A stretch of DNA of 64,000 bases from Limnohabitans radicicola (GTDB lineage Bacteria > Pseudomonadota > Gammaproteobacteria > Burkholderiales > Burkholderiaceae_C). The notes under the pieces were generated by a model, which was not told the DNA's origin, ran no database searches, and saw nothing but the letters and a program-made list of their open reading frames with translations. Below, piece by piece: positions 40,976 to 50,944 of the stretch. Every line of letters begins with the position of its first letter. Positions within the stretch are counted from its first letter, which is position 1. Where the stretch lies: NCBI RefSeq assembly GCF_014837235.1, contig NZ_JACYFT010000001.1, positions 1,129,688-1,193,687 on the forward strand, read 5' to 3'. The position numbers were made by a program, and so were the translations under genes.

Positions 40976-41156
40976 CTGTGTCTCCTCATTGGCCCTTGGC
41001 TGCGCCTGCGAGATGCTCCCTCGGGCACGGCTGGCCATGATAGGCGGCAAGCCCGCATGACCCCAGTAATGCGGGTGACAGGCCCATCCCCGCCCTTGGC
41101 AAGGGGAGAAATGCGCGCAGGTATGATGGTTTTTTTCGATTCTGGAGCCCCATTCC

Positions 41157-42377
41157 ATGAACGCACCGACCCCCCATTCGGCACTCGCCCCCGTCCAGGC
41201 CAGCGACCTGGCAGCCCTGCCCTTGATTGAAAAGTGGATTTCGTTCGCCACCGTCTCACGTGACAGCAATCTGGCTTTGCTCGACTGGACCGAGGCGTAC
41301 CTGAACGACCTGGGCATCCAGTGCAGCCGAACCTACGACGACAGCGGCAAAAAGGCCAACCTCTGGGCCACTTTGCCTGCGCATGACGGTGAAACCAAGG
41401 TCGGCGGCATCGTGCTGTCGGGCCACACCGACGTGGTGCCGGTCGACGGTCAGCCATGGAACACCGACCCGTTCCAGGTCACCGTCATCGGCGACAAGAT
41501 GTACGGCCGTGGCGTGACCGACATGAAGAGCTTTGGTGCCACCGCCCTGATGATGGTGCCCGAACTGCTCAAGCGCCAACTCAAACGCCCGGTGCACCTG
41601 GCCTTCAGCTACGACGAGGAAGTCGGCTGCATCGGCGTGCGCCGCATGATCGCCGACATGGTGGCACAAGGCTTCAAACCTGCGGGCTGCATCGTGGGTG
41701 AGCCCACGGGCATGCAGGTGGTGATCGCGCACAAGGGCAAGCACGCCTACAAGACCACCGTGCACGGTTTTGAGGCGCATTCCTCGCTCACACCACTGGG
41801 CGTGAACGCGGTCGAAATCGCTTGCGAATTTGTGGCCAAGCTCAAGTCCATGCACCGCACCCTGGCGGCCAACGGTCCCTTCGATCCGATCTACGACGTG
41901 CCGCACACCACGGTGCACACGGGCGTGATCGCCGGGGGCACGGCACTCAACATCATCCCGCGTGAATGCGAAGTAACCTGGGAAATCCGCCACCACCACA
42001 TGAACAGCCCCGAAGACCTGTTCGCCCAGGCCAAAGACTTTGCCGACAGCCTGGTGCCCGCCATGCAGGCCGTGGCCCCTGGCACGGGCATCACACACGA
42101 GCTCAAATCGGTGCTGCCCGGCTTTGCCACCGAGGCCGACAGCGAGATCGCACAGTTGTGCTTTCACTGCGCCGATGTCGACCCTCAAAGCGGCGCAGGC
42201 AAGGTGTCTTTCGGCACGGAAGCTGCTTTGTTCCACCAGGCGGGTGTGCCCACCATCGTGTGTGGCCCCGGCCACATCGCCCAAGCGCACCAACCCAATG
42301 AGTGGGTGACGCTGGAGCAACTGGCCTGGTGCGAGCGCTTCATGCGCCGCCTGGCCGATCAACTGTGTGTGAACTGA
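41157..42377 (+). CDS. argE: acetylornithine deacetylase (M20 family)
   Basis: VLSGHTDVVPVDGQPWNTDPFQ; FSYDEEVGCIGVRRMI; GFEAHSSLTPLGVNAVE. Confidence 0.93.
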   Translation: MNAPTPHSALAPVQASDLAALPLIEKWISFATVSRDSNLALLDWTEAYLNDLGIQCSRTYDDSGKKANLWATLPAHDGETKVGGIVLSGHTDVVPVDGQPWNTDPFQVTVIGDKMYGRGVTDMKSFGATALMMVPELLKRQLKRPVHLAFSYDEEVGCIGVRRMIADMVAQGFKPAGCIVGEPTGMQVVIAHKGKHAYKTTVHGFEAHSSLTPLGVNAVEIACEFVAKLKSMHRTLAANGPFDPIYDVPHTTVHTGVIAGGTALNIIPRECEVTWEIRHHHMNSPEDLFAQAKDFADSLVPAMQAVAPGTGITHELKSVLPGFATEADSEIAQLCFHCADVDPQSGAGKVSFGTEAALFHQAGVPTIVCGPGHIAQAHQPNEWVTLEQLAWCERFMRRLADQLCVN

Positions 42378-42396
42378 ACCCTGAAAGGACATCGAC

Positions 42397-43365
42397 ATGA
42401 TGCAACGCCGTGAACTGATCGCCTCCAGCCTGGGCGCCGCCCTGCTGTCTGCCTTTGACCTGGCCCGCGCCCAGTCGTCCAAAACAGTGCGCATCGTCGT
42501 GCCTTTTGCGGCAGGTGGCGTGCAGGACATCCTGGCCCGCGCACTGTCCAACGAATTGGGTGCCGCCCTGGGTCAAACCGTGATCGTCGAGAACAAGGCG
42601 GGTGCCGGCGGCACCATCGGGACGGGCTTTGTGGCACGCGCCGAAGCCGATGGCACGGTCATGGTGGCCGCCGCCGTGAGCCACAACATCGCAGGTTCGC
42701 TCTACAACAAACTGAGCTACGACCCCCAGAAAGACTTCACGCCCTACGCCCACATCGGGCACGCCAGCTACGTGATGATGGTCCACCCGGACGTGCCCGC
42801 CAAAACGGCCGCCGAGTTCATCCGGTACGCCAAAGCCAACCCCGGCAAAATGAACTACGCCTCGGCCGGTGTGGGCAGCGCAACACACCTGGCCATGGCC
42901 TACTTCTGCGGACTGGCCAACATCGACATGGTGCATGTGCCGCTCAAGGCCACGGGCGAAGCCATCAACGAAGTCATTTCGGGACGGGCCCAGGCCGTCA
43001 TTGCCGCGAGCATCGGCGCGCTGGCCTTCGCCAAGGACAGCCGTCTGCGCCTGCTGGGTGTGACCTCGCCCAAGCGCAGCAAATACCTGCCCGATCTGCC
43101 GCCCCTGGCCGACAGCGGCCTGCCCGGTTACCAGTTCGATTCGTGGTTTGGCTTTGTGGGGCCCGCCGCAACACCTCCTGCACAGGCCGACCGCATCAAC
43201 GCTGCCGTGGGCAAACTGCTCAAGGACCCGGCCATCCTCGAGCGCCTGGACAAGCAGGGCATCGAGCCCCAGGCCATGAGCAATGCGGACTTTGGCAAAC
43301 TCCTGGCCGCCGACTACGTGCGCATGGCCGCCGTGGTCAAGGCAGCAGGCACCAAACTGGATTGA
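42397..43365 (+). CDS. Bug/TctC family substrate-binding protein
   Basis: VRIVVPFAAGGVQDILARALSNELGAALGQTVIVENKAGAGGTIG. Confidence 0.94.
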   Translation: MMQRRELIASSLGAALLSAFDLARAQSSKTVRIVVPFAAGGVQDILARALSNELGAALGQTVIVENKAGAGGTIGTGFVARAEADGTVMVAAAVSHNIAGSLYNKLSYDPQKDFTPYAHIGHASYVMMVHPDVPAKTAAEFIRYAKANPGKMNYASAGVGSATHLAMAYFCGLANIDMVHVPLKATGEAINEVISGRAQAVIAASIGALAFAKDSRLRLLGVTSPKRSKYLPDLPPLADSGLPGYQFDSWFGFVGPAATPPAQADRINAAVGKLLKDPAILERLDKQGIEPQAMSNADFGKLLAADYVRMAAVVKAAGTKLD

Positions 43366-43462
43366 GGTGCCGAATATCAGCGGTCTGTGAACCAAACCAC
43401 TGAGGGTCTCTCGTCAGGTGCGCATGCTCCATGTCTGCGTCCACACACGAAAGGGGCACCAG

Positions 43463-43696
43463 ATGCACGGGAATTTTTTCACCATGACCGACCTGTTTGA
43501 GCAGCTGGGCCTGCCCTCAGACGCCGAGGCCATCGAACAGTTCATCCGTCAGCATCGGGGCGTCTGCCGTCAGCACACCCTGGTGGCCGCACCGCTGTGG
43601 AACGACAGCCAGCGGCACTTCCTGAAAGAGGCGATCGCCCAGGATTCGGACTGGGCCATCGTGGCCGAAAGGCTGACCGGTCTGCTCAGCCAGTGA
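43463..43696 (+). CDS. DUF2789-like small protein
   Basis: MTDLFEQLGLPSDAEAIEQFIRQHRG...LWNDSQRHFLKEAIAQDSDWAIVAERL. Confidence 0.8.
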   Translation: MHGNFFTMTDLFEQLGLPSDAEAIEQFIRQHRGVCRQHTLVAAPLWNDSQRHFLKEAIAQDSDWAIVAERLTGLLSQ

Positions 43697-43699
43697 GCC

Positions 43700-44773
43700 T
43701 CAGCGCCGGGCGCGGCGCTGCTGCACCGCGTTGGCCAGCGCGTCGAGCACAGGCACGGTCTGCTCGAAGCTGATGCAGGCATCGGTGATCGACACGCCGT
43801 GCTGCAGCGGCACACCGGGTTTTTGGTCCTGACGGCCTTCGTTCAGGTGGCTCTCGACCATCAGGCCCATGATGCGGGTGTCACCTGCGGCGATTTGCCC
43901 GGCCACATCGTGTGCGACTTCAATCTGCTTTTGGTGCTGCTTGCTGCTGTTGGCGTGCGACACATCGACCATGACCTGCGGTGCCAGGCCTGAGGCCTGC
44001 AGCGCTTTGCAGGCCGCGTCCACATCGGCGGCCGAGTAGTTGGGCTGCTTGCCGCCACGCAGGATGATGTGCACGTCCTGGTTTCCACGTGTTTCGAAAA
44101 TCGCGGCCTGGCCCATCTTGGTCATGCCCATGAAGGCGTGCGGGGCTTTGGACGCCACCACCGCATCGGCCGCGACTTTGACGCCACCGTCGGTGCCGTT
44201 CTTGAAGCCCACCGGACACGACAGGCCGCTGGCGAGCTGGCGGTGGCTCTGGCTTTCGGTGGTGCGTGCACCAATCGCGCCCCAGGTCACCAGGTCACTG
44301 ATGTACTGTGGGCTGAGCAGATCGAGGAACTCGGTCGCCACAGGCAGGCCCAGGCCAATGATGTCGAGCAACAATTTGCGCGCCATCTCCAGCCCCTCGT
44401 TCATGGCAAAGCTGCCGTCCAGGTGCGGGTCATTGATGTAGCCCTTCCAGCCCACGGTGGTGCGCGGTTTTTCAAAGTACACACGCATCACCACAATCAA
44501 GTCTTGGGCGTGCTTGTCGGCTTCGACCTTGAGGCGGCGGGCGTAGTCGATGGCCTGGTCGTGGTCATGGATGGAGCACGGCCCCACCACCACCACGAGG
44601 CGGTCGTCCTGGCCTTGCAGCACATGAGAAATGTCCTGACGGGATTGCTCCACCAGCGCCAGGTGCTGCGGCGATGCGGGCCAGCGCTCTTCGAGCAGCG
44701 CGGGTGTCATCAAGGGGCGCACCGAAGCAATGCGGGTGTCGTCGATGCGGGTTTTGTCTTGGGTGGAGAGCAT
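43700..44773 (-). CDS. aroG: 3-deoxy-7-phosphoheptulonate (DAHP) synthase, class I
   Basis: VVVGPCSIHDHDQAIDYARRL; YFEKPRTTVGWKGYINDPHLDGSF. Confidence 0.97.
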   Translation of the reverse strand: MLSTQDKTRIDDTRIASVRPLMTPALLEERWPASPQHLALVEQSRQDISHVLQGQDDRLVVVVGPCSIHDHDQAIDYARRLKVEADKHAQDLIVVMRVYFEKPRTTVGWKGYINDPHLDGSFAMNEGLEMARKLLLDIIGLGLPVATEFLDLLSPQYISDLVTWGAIGARTTESQSHRQLASGLSCPVGFKNGTDGGVKVAADAVVASKAPHAFMGMTKMGQAAIFETRGNQDVHIILRGGKQPNYSAADVDAACKALQASGLAPQVMVDVSHANSSKQHQKQIEVAHDVAGQIAAGDTRIMGLMVESHLNEGRQDQKPGVPLQHGVSITDACISFEQTVPVLDALANAVQQRRARR

Positions 44774-44842
44774 GAAAAATCACCGGTGAAATTGCGGTGA
44801 GTTTAAAGGCTGCCTTGTGACAGCCTGAGGACACAAGCCAAG

Positions 44843-45223
44843 TCAGAGCGCTTGCTGCGCGTCCAAAGCGGCCCGCACGGCCGCATCGCCTGCGGCGTCT
44901 TCGACCTCGATCTCCATGCGCAGCAGCAGCGCGCCGAAGGTCTTGCCCAGGTTGTCGCTGCGCAGGCTCGACGCCGCACCGCCGCCCAGGGCGTCGTTCA
45001 GCACCCACTTGATCGCCAAAATGCGCGGCAACTCATAGCGCTCCACCGCTTCAGCGCCAGGCTGCTGCATCACATGCGCAAAGTGCGCAGCCACGCGCTC
45101 AGACGTGACGTATTTTTGGAGCAAGGCATAACCCAAGGGCTCCCAGGCGAACAAGCCGATATCGGCCCGGTTGGCCTTGTCGCCACTGCGGGCGTGGGCG
45201 ATGTGCGCCAGACGCAGTTTCAT
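44843..45223 (-). CDS. AtuA C-terminal-related small protein
   Basis: MKLRLAHIAHARSGDKANRADIGLFAW; overlaps AtuA-like gene by 4 nt. Confidence 0.85.
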   Translation of the reverse strand: MKLRLAHIAHARSGDKANRADIGLFAWEPLGYALLQKYVTSERVAAHFAHVMQQPGAEAVERYELPRILAIKWVLNDALGGGAASSLRSDNLGKTFGALLLRMEIEVEDAAGDAAVRAALDAQQAL

Positions 45224-46596
45224 GCGATCTCCTGAACATCGACAAGGATGTGCGGCTCGATCGCCTCGCGCCTCACCAGCGAAGGCCACAGGCCCAGCAA
45301 CTGGCTGGCCGGTTCGATCCCGTGAAAGCCCCCCATGTAAGGCGGGCCAGAGAGCGCCAGCCATGGGAACAGTCGGCCAAAGCCGTCGGCCACACGTTTG
45401 TCGGGTGTGCGCACCGCCATGCGCAGCCAGATTTCGTTGATGTCGTCTTCGCTGGCAGGCTGGCTCGCGTGCGGTCCCAAAAACACGTTGTGCCCCAAAA
45501 ACTCCACGCACACCTCGTCGTGCGGCATCTGCTTGTCGCGCAACTGCTGCTCGATGTTCTCGGCCACCGCCCGCGCTTTGGTGAGGGCATCGGGCCAGCT
45601 GAAACCGACCACGGCGTGCCCCATCCAACCCTTCTGGTAACCGGCAACCAGTTTGAATTGTTCTGGCGCAGGGTGGCCTTTGGCGCCCACCACCTCCACA
45701 CGGTCCGACCCCGCGTCCAACAGCTCCATCTCCCCCATGTCCAGTACCACATCGGGCGTCACGTAGCGGTGTGGGTTGTGCACCTCGTACAGCAACTGCT
45801 GGCGCACGGTGTGAAAGTGGATGCGCCCGCCCGTGCCCGGCGCTTTGGTGATGAAGAGCCGACCGTCTTCGCTGACCTCGGCCATGGGGTAGCCGATGTG
45901 GGCAAAGTCGGGCATGCGCTGCCAGGCTCCGGCCGAGCCGAAGTTGCCGCCCGCGCCCTGGCCTGAACATTCGAGCAAATGCCCGGCCACGATGCCCTGG
46001 GCCAGCTTGTCGAGTTCATTGGCCTGCCAGTTGAATTCGTGCAGCATGGGCGCCAGAAACAGCGCCGCATCCGCCACGCGTCCGGTGATCACAATGTCCG
46101 CCCCCTGGTCCAAGGCCTGCGCGATCGGGCGTGCGCCCAGGTACACGTTGGCAAACACCAGCTGCTCGCGCACAGTGTCGATGGCTTGGCCGTTGTCCAT
46201 GTGGGCAAGGGCCTCGCCCGACTGCTGCAAAGCATCAATTCGGTCCAGCACGGCGTCACCCGTCACCACGGCGATCTTGGCTTTCCAGCCGCGTTTATTG
46301 AACAGCTGCACCAGCGCATCGCGCGCGCCCTGGGGATTGAGCCCACCCGCATTGAGCACAAAGCGCACGCCGCGCGCAGCAGCCAATGGCCACAGCTCGG
46401 CCAGCATCGGGATCAGGTCTTTGGCATAACCGGTCGCCGGGTCGCGCTGTCGGTCCTTTTGCAGGATCGCCAGGGTCAACTCGGCCAGGTGGTCCGAGCA
46501 GACGTACTGCACATCGCCATGCTCAATGGCCGCACGGATCGGGGCCCAGGCATCGCCATAAAAGCCCAGGCCAGCAGCGATGCGAATGGTTTTCAT
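45220..46596 (-). CDS. AtuA-like (DUF1446) protein
   Basis: IRIAAGLGFYGDAWAPIRAAIEHGDVQYVCSDHLAELTLAILQKD; VITGRVADAALFLAPM. Confidence 0.92.
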   Translation of the reverse strand: MKTIRIAAGLGFYGDAWAPIRAAIEHGDVQYVCSDHLAELTLAILQKDRQRDPATGYAKDLIPMLAELWPLAAARGVRFVLNAGGLNPQGARDALVQLFNKRGWKAKIAVVTGDAVLDRIDALQQSGEALAHMDNGQAIDTVREQLVFANVYLGARPIAQALDQGADIVITGRVADAALFLAPMLHEFNWQANELDKLAQGIVAGHLLECSGQGAGGNFGSAGAWQRMPDFAHIGYPMAEVSEDGRLFITKAPGTGGRIHFHTVRQQLLYEVHNPHRYVTPDVVLDMGEMELLDAGSDRVEVVGAKGHPAPEQFKLVAGYQKGWMGHAVVGFSWPDALTKARAVAENIEQQLRDKQMPHDEVCVEFLGHNVFLGPHASQPASEDDINEIWLRMAVRTPDKRVADGFGRLFPWLALSGPPYMGGFHGIEPASQLLGLWPSLVRREAIEPHILVDVQEIA

Positions 46597-47246
46597 GGGG
46601 CCTCGCGCATGAAGAAGCGCACCGTGCGATCAGACAGCGCATCGAGGTCCATCGCCCCACGCCCTGTGTGCTGCTTGTACCAGGTGACGGTGAAGTTGAT
46701 GGCCCCCATGATCATGAGGCGCGCCGTTTTCACATCGTCGGCCGCGGCCTTGTCGTGGTCGGAATTGGCACCCAGCAAGCCCAGGCTCAGCATTTCCTGG
46801 AGACAGGCCTGCCAGAGCAGGTCGTAACGGTCCTTCACCGCAATGATGTCCTGCTTGTGTTCGTCGGGCAGGCTGCGCCAGTCGTACAACAACACCGCAA
46901 TGAACTCGCTGCCCTCGTCGTGCAGGATGCCATAGTGCGTGCGCACCATGGCCCGAAAGCGCTCCTGCGGTGTGGTGGCCGCCTTCAGGGCCTCCTCGGT
47001 GCGGTCCAGGCCCTGACGCAGGCCTTCCTCCATCACGGCTTTGAGTATTTCCTGCTTGTTGCTGAAATGGTAGAACGGGCTGCCCGAGCGCATGCCCACG
47101 GCGCCCGCGATGTCACGCACCGTGGTGGCCTCAAAACCTTTTTCGCGGAACAGGCGGGCCGAGGCCCGGATCAGGGCTTGCCTGCGGTTGGCCTCGTCTT
47201 GCCCATCGGCAACGGAACGCTTCACTTGTTTACGGGTTTCTGCCAT
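46593..47246 (-). CDS. TetR family transcriptional regulator
   Basis: LIRASARLFREKGFEATTVRDIAGAVGMRSGSPFYHFSNKQEIL. Confidence 0.95.
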   Translation of the reverse strand: MAETRKQVKRSVADGQDEANRRQALIRASARLFREKGFEATTVRDIAGAVGMRSGSPFYHFSNKQEILKAVMEEGLRQGLDRTEEALKAATTPQERFRAMVRTHYGILHDEGSEFIAVLLYDWRSLPDEHKQDIIAVKDRYDLLWQACLQEMLSLGLLGANSDHDKAAADDVKTARLMIMGAINFTVTWYKQHTGRGAMDLDALSDRTVRFFMREAP

Positions 47247-47396
47247 GGCCTAGGGGTTTCCCCAAATTGCGGCGTGTGGTTCACGGCCTAAGATGAAAAG
47301 CAAGTGCTTGTTTGGTCATGATAGTGGATTCGATTTTGCTGTCAATGAACTGACTTCCCTTTGAAATCACCCGCCTCAACAGGCAGGAAGGCAAGG

Positions 47397-48272
47397 ATGC
47401 AGGAGTTGCAAGTCATCTTCAGTGGGGTCGCACAAGGCTGTATCTACGGCTTGATCGCGCTGGGTTTTGTGTTGATCTACAAAGCCACTGAAACCGTGAG
47501 CTTTGCGCAAGGCGAACTCATGATGCTGGGGGCTTTTTGTGGCCTGGCCTGCGTGAACTGGCTGGGCCTGCCGTTCTGGCTGGCCATCCCCTCGTCCATG
47601 CTGGCCATGGCCATCATGGGCTGGCTGATCGAGCGCGCCGTCATCCGGCCGGTACTGGGACAACCGGCCTTCTCGATCGTGATGTTGACCATCGGCATCG
47701 GCTACGTGGCGCGTGGCCTGATCACCATGATCCCCGACATCGGCACCGAAACCCACACCCTGCAGGTGCCCTACAAGGACACGTCCTTCGACCTGGGAGG
47801 GGTGGTCATCGGTGCCACCCAGGTGGTCGTCGTGACGGCCACTGCACTGCTGTCGCTGGTGCTGTACGTCGTGTTCCGCTACTCGCGGGTGGGCATCGCC
47901 ATGCAGGCCTCTTCCCAAAATCAGCTCGCCGCGTACTACATGGGCATCCCGGTGCAAAAGCTCAACGGCTTGGTCTGGGCCTTGGCCGCAGCAGTGGCCG
48001 CCATCGCGGGCTTGCTGCTGGCGCCCATCACTTTTGTACACGCCAACATGGGTTTCATCGGCCTCAAGGCCTTCCCGGCGGCGGTGGTGGGCGGCTTTGG
48101 CAGCCTGCCCGGTGCCATAGTGGGCGGCGTGATCATTGGTGTGGTCGAGGCCCTGTCGGGCTTTTGGTTGCCCGAAGGCTTCAAGGACATTGCGGCCTAC
48201 ATTGTGGTGCTTTTGATGCTGGTGCTCAAGCCCAATGGCTTGTTTGGCGAAAACCTGCGCAAGAAAGTCTGA
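47397..48272 (+). CDS. livH: branched-chain amino acid-type ABC transporter permease LivH
   Basis: VIFSGVAQGCIYGLIALGFVLIYKATETVSFAQGELMMLGAF. Confidence 0.95.
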   Translation: MQELQVIFSGVAQGCIYGLIALGFVLIYKATETVSFAQGELMMLGAFCGLACVNWLGLPFWLAIPSSMLAMAIMGWLIERAVIRPVLGQPAFSIVMLTIGIGYVARGLITMIPDIGTETHTLQVPYKDTSFDLGGVVIGATQVVVVTATALLSLVLYVVFRYSRVGIAMQASSQNQLAAYYMGIPVQKLNGLVWALAAAVAAIAGLLLAPITFVHANMGFIGLKAFPAAVVGGFGSLPGAIVGGVIIGVVEALSGFWLPEGFKDIAAYIVVLLMLVLKPNGLFGENLRKKV

Positions 48273-48275
48273 TCC

Positions 48276-49352
48276 ATGCGCTTCATCTTCAAGACCGACT
48301 ACGACCAGGACATCCGGCTGGCCAAGCACGGCGGCCATGTCTTCTGGTACAGCCTGCTGCTGGCCTTCCTGGTGGCCGCACCCTGGCTGATCGAAGAATA
48401 CTGGCTGGCCCAGCTGACCTTTGTGCTGATTTACAGCGTGGTGGGTTTGGGGCTGATGCTGCTGGCGGGCTTCACCGGACTGTTCTCGATCGGACACGCC
48501 GCCTTTCTGGGTGTGGGGGCCTACACCGAAGCCGTGCTGGCCGCCAGAGGTTGGCCGTTCCCGGTGTCGCTGGCGATGGCAGCCGGTCTGTCGGCCGCCG
48601 TGGGCGCAGTGGTGGGGCTGCCTGCGCTGCGCGTGAAAGGCATCTACCTGGGCATCGCCACACTGTCCTTCGGCTTCATCGTCGAAGAGGGCCTGGCACG
48701 CTGGGAAAGCGTCACGGGCGGTAACGCAGGCATGCACGTCAAAGGCATCCAGATGTTCGGCTGGGAAGCCAACACCAGCGAATCCTTTTACATGGTTTGC
48801 CTGGTGGTCACGGTGCTCAGCACCCTGGCCGTACTCAACTTGCTGCGCAGCTCGACTGGCCGGGCCTTTGTCGCCATCCGCGATTCGGAAATTTCCGCGC
48901 AAAGCATGGGCATCCACCTGGCGCGCTACAAAACGCTGTCGTTCATGATCTCGGCGGCGCTGGCGGGCATGGGCGGTGCGCTCTACGCCCACAAGCTGCA
49001 GTTCATCAGCCCCGACCAGTTCAACATCCTGCAGTCGGTGGACCTCTTGCTGATGGTGGTCATTGGCGGGCTGGGCTCGATCCACGGCGCATTCCTCGGG
49101 GCCATCTTCCTGATCACCATGCCGCAGCTGATTTCGCTGGGTAAAGACTACCTGCCCGCGGCCATCGGTCAGGCCCCAGGCCTGCAAGCGGTGGTTTATG
49201 GCGCGGTGCTGATCGCTTTTGTGATGTTCGAGCCCATGGGGCTGTATGGCCGCTGGCTCAAGGTCCGCACCTGGTTCCAATTGTTCCCGTTCTACCGCAA
49301 GGGCATGTTCAAGCGGCAAAAGAGCTTCCAGAAATCGGACAGGCTGAAATGA
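48276..49352 (+). CDS. livM: branched-chain amino acid-type ABC transporter permease LivM
   Basis: GLGLMLLAGFTGLFSIGHAAFLGVGAYTEAVL; VKGIYLGIATLSFGFI. Confidence 0.95.
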   Translation: MRFIFKTDYDQDIRLAKHGGHVFWYSLLLAFLVAAPWLIEEYWLAQLTFVLIYSVVGLGLMLLAGFTGLFSIGHAAFLGVGAYTEAVLAARGWPFPVSLAMAAGLSAAVGAVVGLPALRVKGIYLGIATLSFGFIVEEGLARWESVTGGNAGMHVKGIQMFGWEANTSESFYMVCLVVTVLSTLAVLNLLRSSTGRAFVAIRDSEISAQSMGIHLARYKTLSFMISAALAGMGGALYAHKLQFISPDQFNILQSVDLLLMVVIGGLGSIHGAFLGAIFLITMPQLISLGKDYLPAAIGQAPGLQAVVYGAVLIAFVMFEPMGLYGRWLKVRTWFQLFPFYRKGMFKRQKSFQKSDRLK

Positions 49353-50164
49353 TGAACGACATCCTGCTTTCTGCACAAAACCTGTCGGTGCGCTTTGGCG
49401 GCGTGCTGGCGGTCAACAACGTGAGCTTCGACGTGCAGCGCGGCGAAGTCTTCACCCTGATCGGCCCCAACGGTGCGGGCAAGACCACGGTGTTCAACCT
49501 GATCAGCCGCATCTACACCCCCACCTCGGGCCAGATCCTGTACGACGGCCAGGTGCTCACCGATGTGCCGCCGCATGCGGTGGCCAACCTGGGCATCGCA
49601 CGCACCTTCCAGAACATCGAACTGTTCGAGCACGCCACCGTGCTGCAGAACCTCTTGATCGGTCGACACACGCACCGCAAAACCAGCCTGTGGAGCGAAA
49701 TGTTCTTCACAGCCAAGACGCGTGCGGCAGAAATCGAAGCGCGTGAAAAGGTCGAGCAGGTGATTGAGTTGCTGGACCTGCAGCACCACCGCGAATCGAT
49801 GGTCGCAGGTCTGCCCTACGGCGTGCGCAAGGTGGTCGAGCTGGCCCGCGCCTTGTGCACCGAACCGAAACTGTTGCTGCTCGACGAACCGTCCTCGGGC
49901 CTGAATGTCGAAGAAACCGAAGACATGGCCTTCTGGATCAGCGACATCAAGAACGTGCTGGGCATCACGGTGCTGATGGTCGAACACGACATGACGCTGG
50001 TCTCCAAAGTATCGGACCGCGTGCTGGCGATGGCCCAGGGCATGGAGCTGGCCACCGGCACACCTGCGCAAGTGCAAAGCGATCCGGGCGTGATCGAGGC
50101 CTACCTCGGCACCGTCGATGACGTGTCGAGCCTGCGCCGTGAAAACGCGAAGGAGTCGGCATGA
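49349..50164 (+). CDS. livG: ABC transporter ATP-binding protein LivG
   Basis: LIGPNGAGKTTVFNLISRIYTPTSGQI; IARTFQNIELF; LLLLDEPSSGLN. Confidence 0.95.
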   Translation: MMNDILLSAQNLSVRFGGVLAVNNVSFDVQRGEVFTLIGPNGAGKTTVFNLISRIYTPTSGQILYDGQVLTDVPPHAVANLGIARTFQNIELFEHATVLQNLLIGRHTHRKTSLWSEMFFTAKTRAAEIEAREKVEQVIELLDLQHHRESMVAGLPYGVRKVVELARALCTEPKLLLLDEPSSGLNVEETEDMAFWISDIKNVLGITVLMVEHDMTLVSKVSDRVLAMAQGMELATGTPAQVQSDPGVIEAYLGTVDDVSSLRRENAKESA

Positions 50165-50940
50165 CAACAGACGGCATTGTGCTCAAGCTCTCCAATGTGG
50201 AGAGCGCCTACGGCCCCATCAAGGCCATCCGTGGGGTCAGTCTGCAGGTCAAACAAGGCGAGATCGCCACGGTGCTGGGCTCCAACGGCGCGGGCAAGAC
50301 CACCATCCTCAAGACCATCAGCGGCATCATCGATCCGCGCAAAGGCTCCATCGAATTCAAAGGCGAAGACATCACGGCGCGCGACCCTTCGCTGATTGTG
50401 CAGCGCGGCCTGATGCATGTGCCCGAGGGCCGTGAGGTGTTTCCGCTGCTGTCGATCCGGGACAACCTGCTCATGGGCGCCTACACCCGCCAGGACCGCG
50501 ACGGTGTAGCCCGCGACATGGAAGCGGTGTTCAATTACTTCCCCATCCTGCGCGAGCGCTCCGCGCAGGACGCCGGGCTGCTGTCGGGCGGCCAGCAGCA
50601 GATGCTGGCGATCTCGCGCGCGCTGATGGCCAACCCCGACCTCATTTTGCTGGACGAACCCAGCCTGGGCCTGAGCCCGAAGCTGACCAAGGAAATCTTC
50701 GAGATCGTGGTGCGCATCAACCGCGAGCGCGGCACCACCATCTTGCTGGTCGAGCAGAACGCCAACATGGCGCTCAACGCCTCGGATTACGGTTATGTGC
50801 TCGAAAACGGCCGCATCGTGATGGAAGACACCTGTGCCAACCTGCGCGAGAAGGAGGACATCAAAGAGTTCTACCTCGGCATGAAGGAAGAAGGCGTGCG
50901 CGCCGACCGCCGCTGGAAGAAAAAGAAGAACTGGAGATGA
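50161..50940 (+). CDS. livF: ABC transporter ATP-binding protein LivF
   Basis: VLGSNGAGKTTILKTISGI; MHVPEGREVFPLLSIRDNLLMGAY; SGGQQQMLAISRALM. Confidence 0.95.
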   Translation: MTTDGIVLKLSNVESAYGPIKAIRGVSLQVKQGEIATVLGSNGAGKTTILKTISGIIDPRKGSIEFKGEDITARDPSLIVQRGLMHVPEGREVFPLLSIRDNLLMGAYTRQDRDGVARDMEAVFNYFPILRERSAQDAGLLSGGQQQMLAISRALMANPDLILLDEPSLGLSPKLTKEIFEIVVRINRERGTTILLVEQNANMALNASDYGYVLENGRIVMEDTCANLREKEDIKEFYLGMKEEGVRADRRWKKKKNWR

Positions 50941-50944
50941 CCCC

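Noticed and set aside
47376-49376. 666-aa minus-strand ORF across livH and livM
   Set aside because: Low-complexity His/Gln/Asp/Gly antisense translation with no recognisable domain; livHM on the plus strand are clear.
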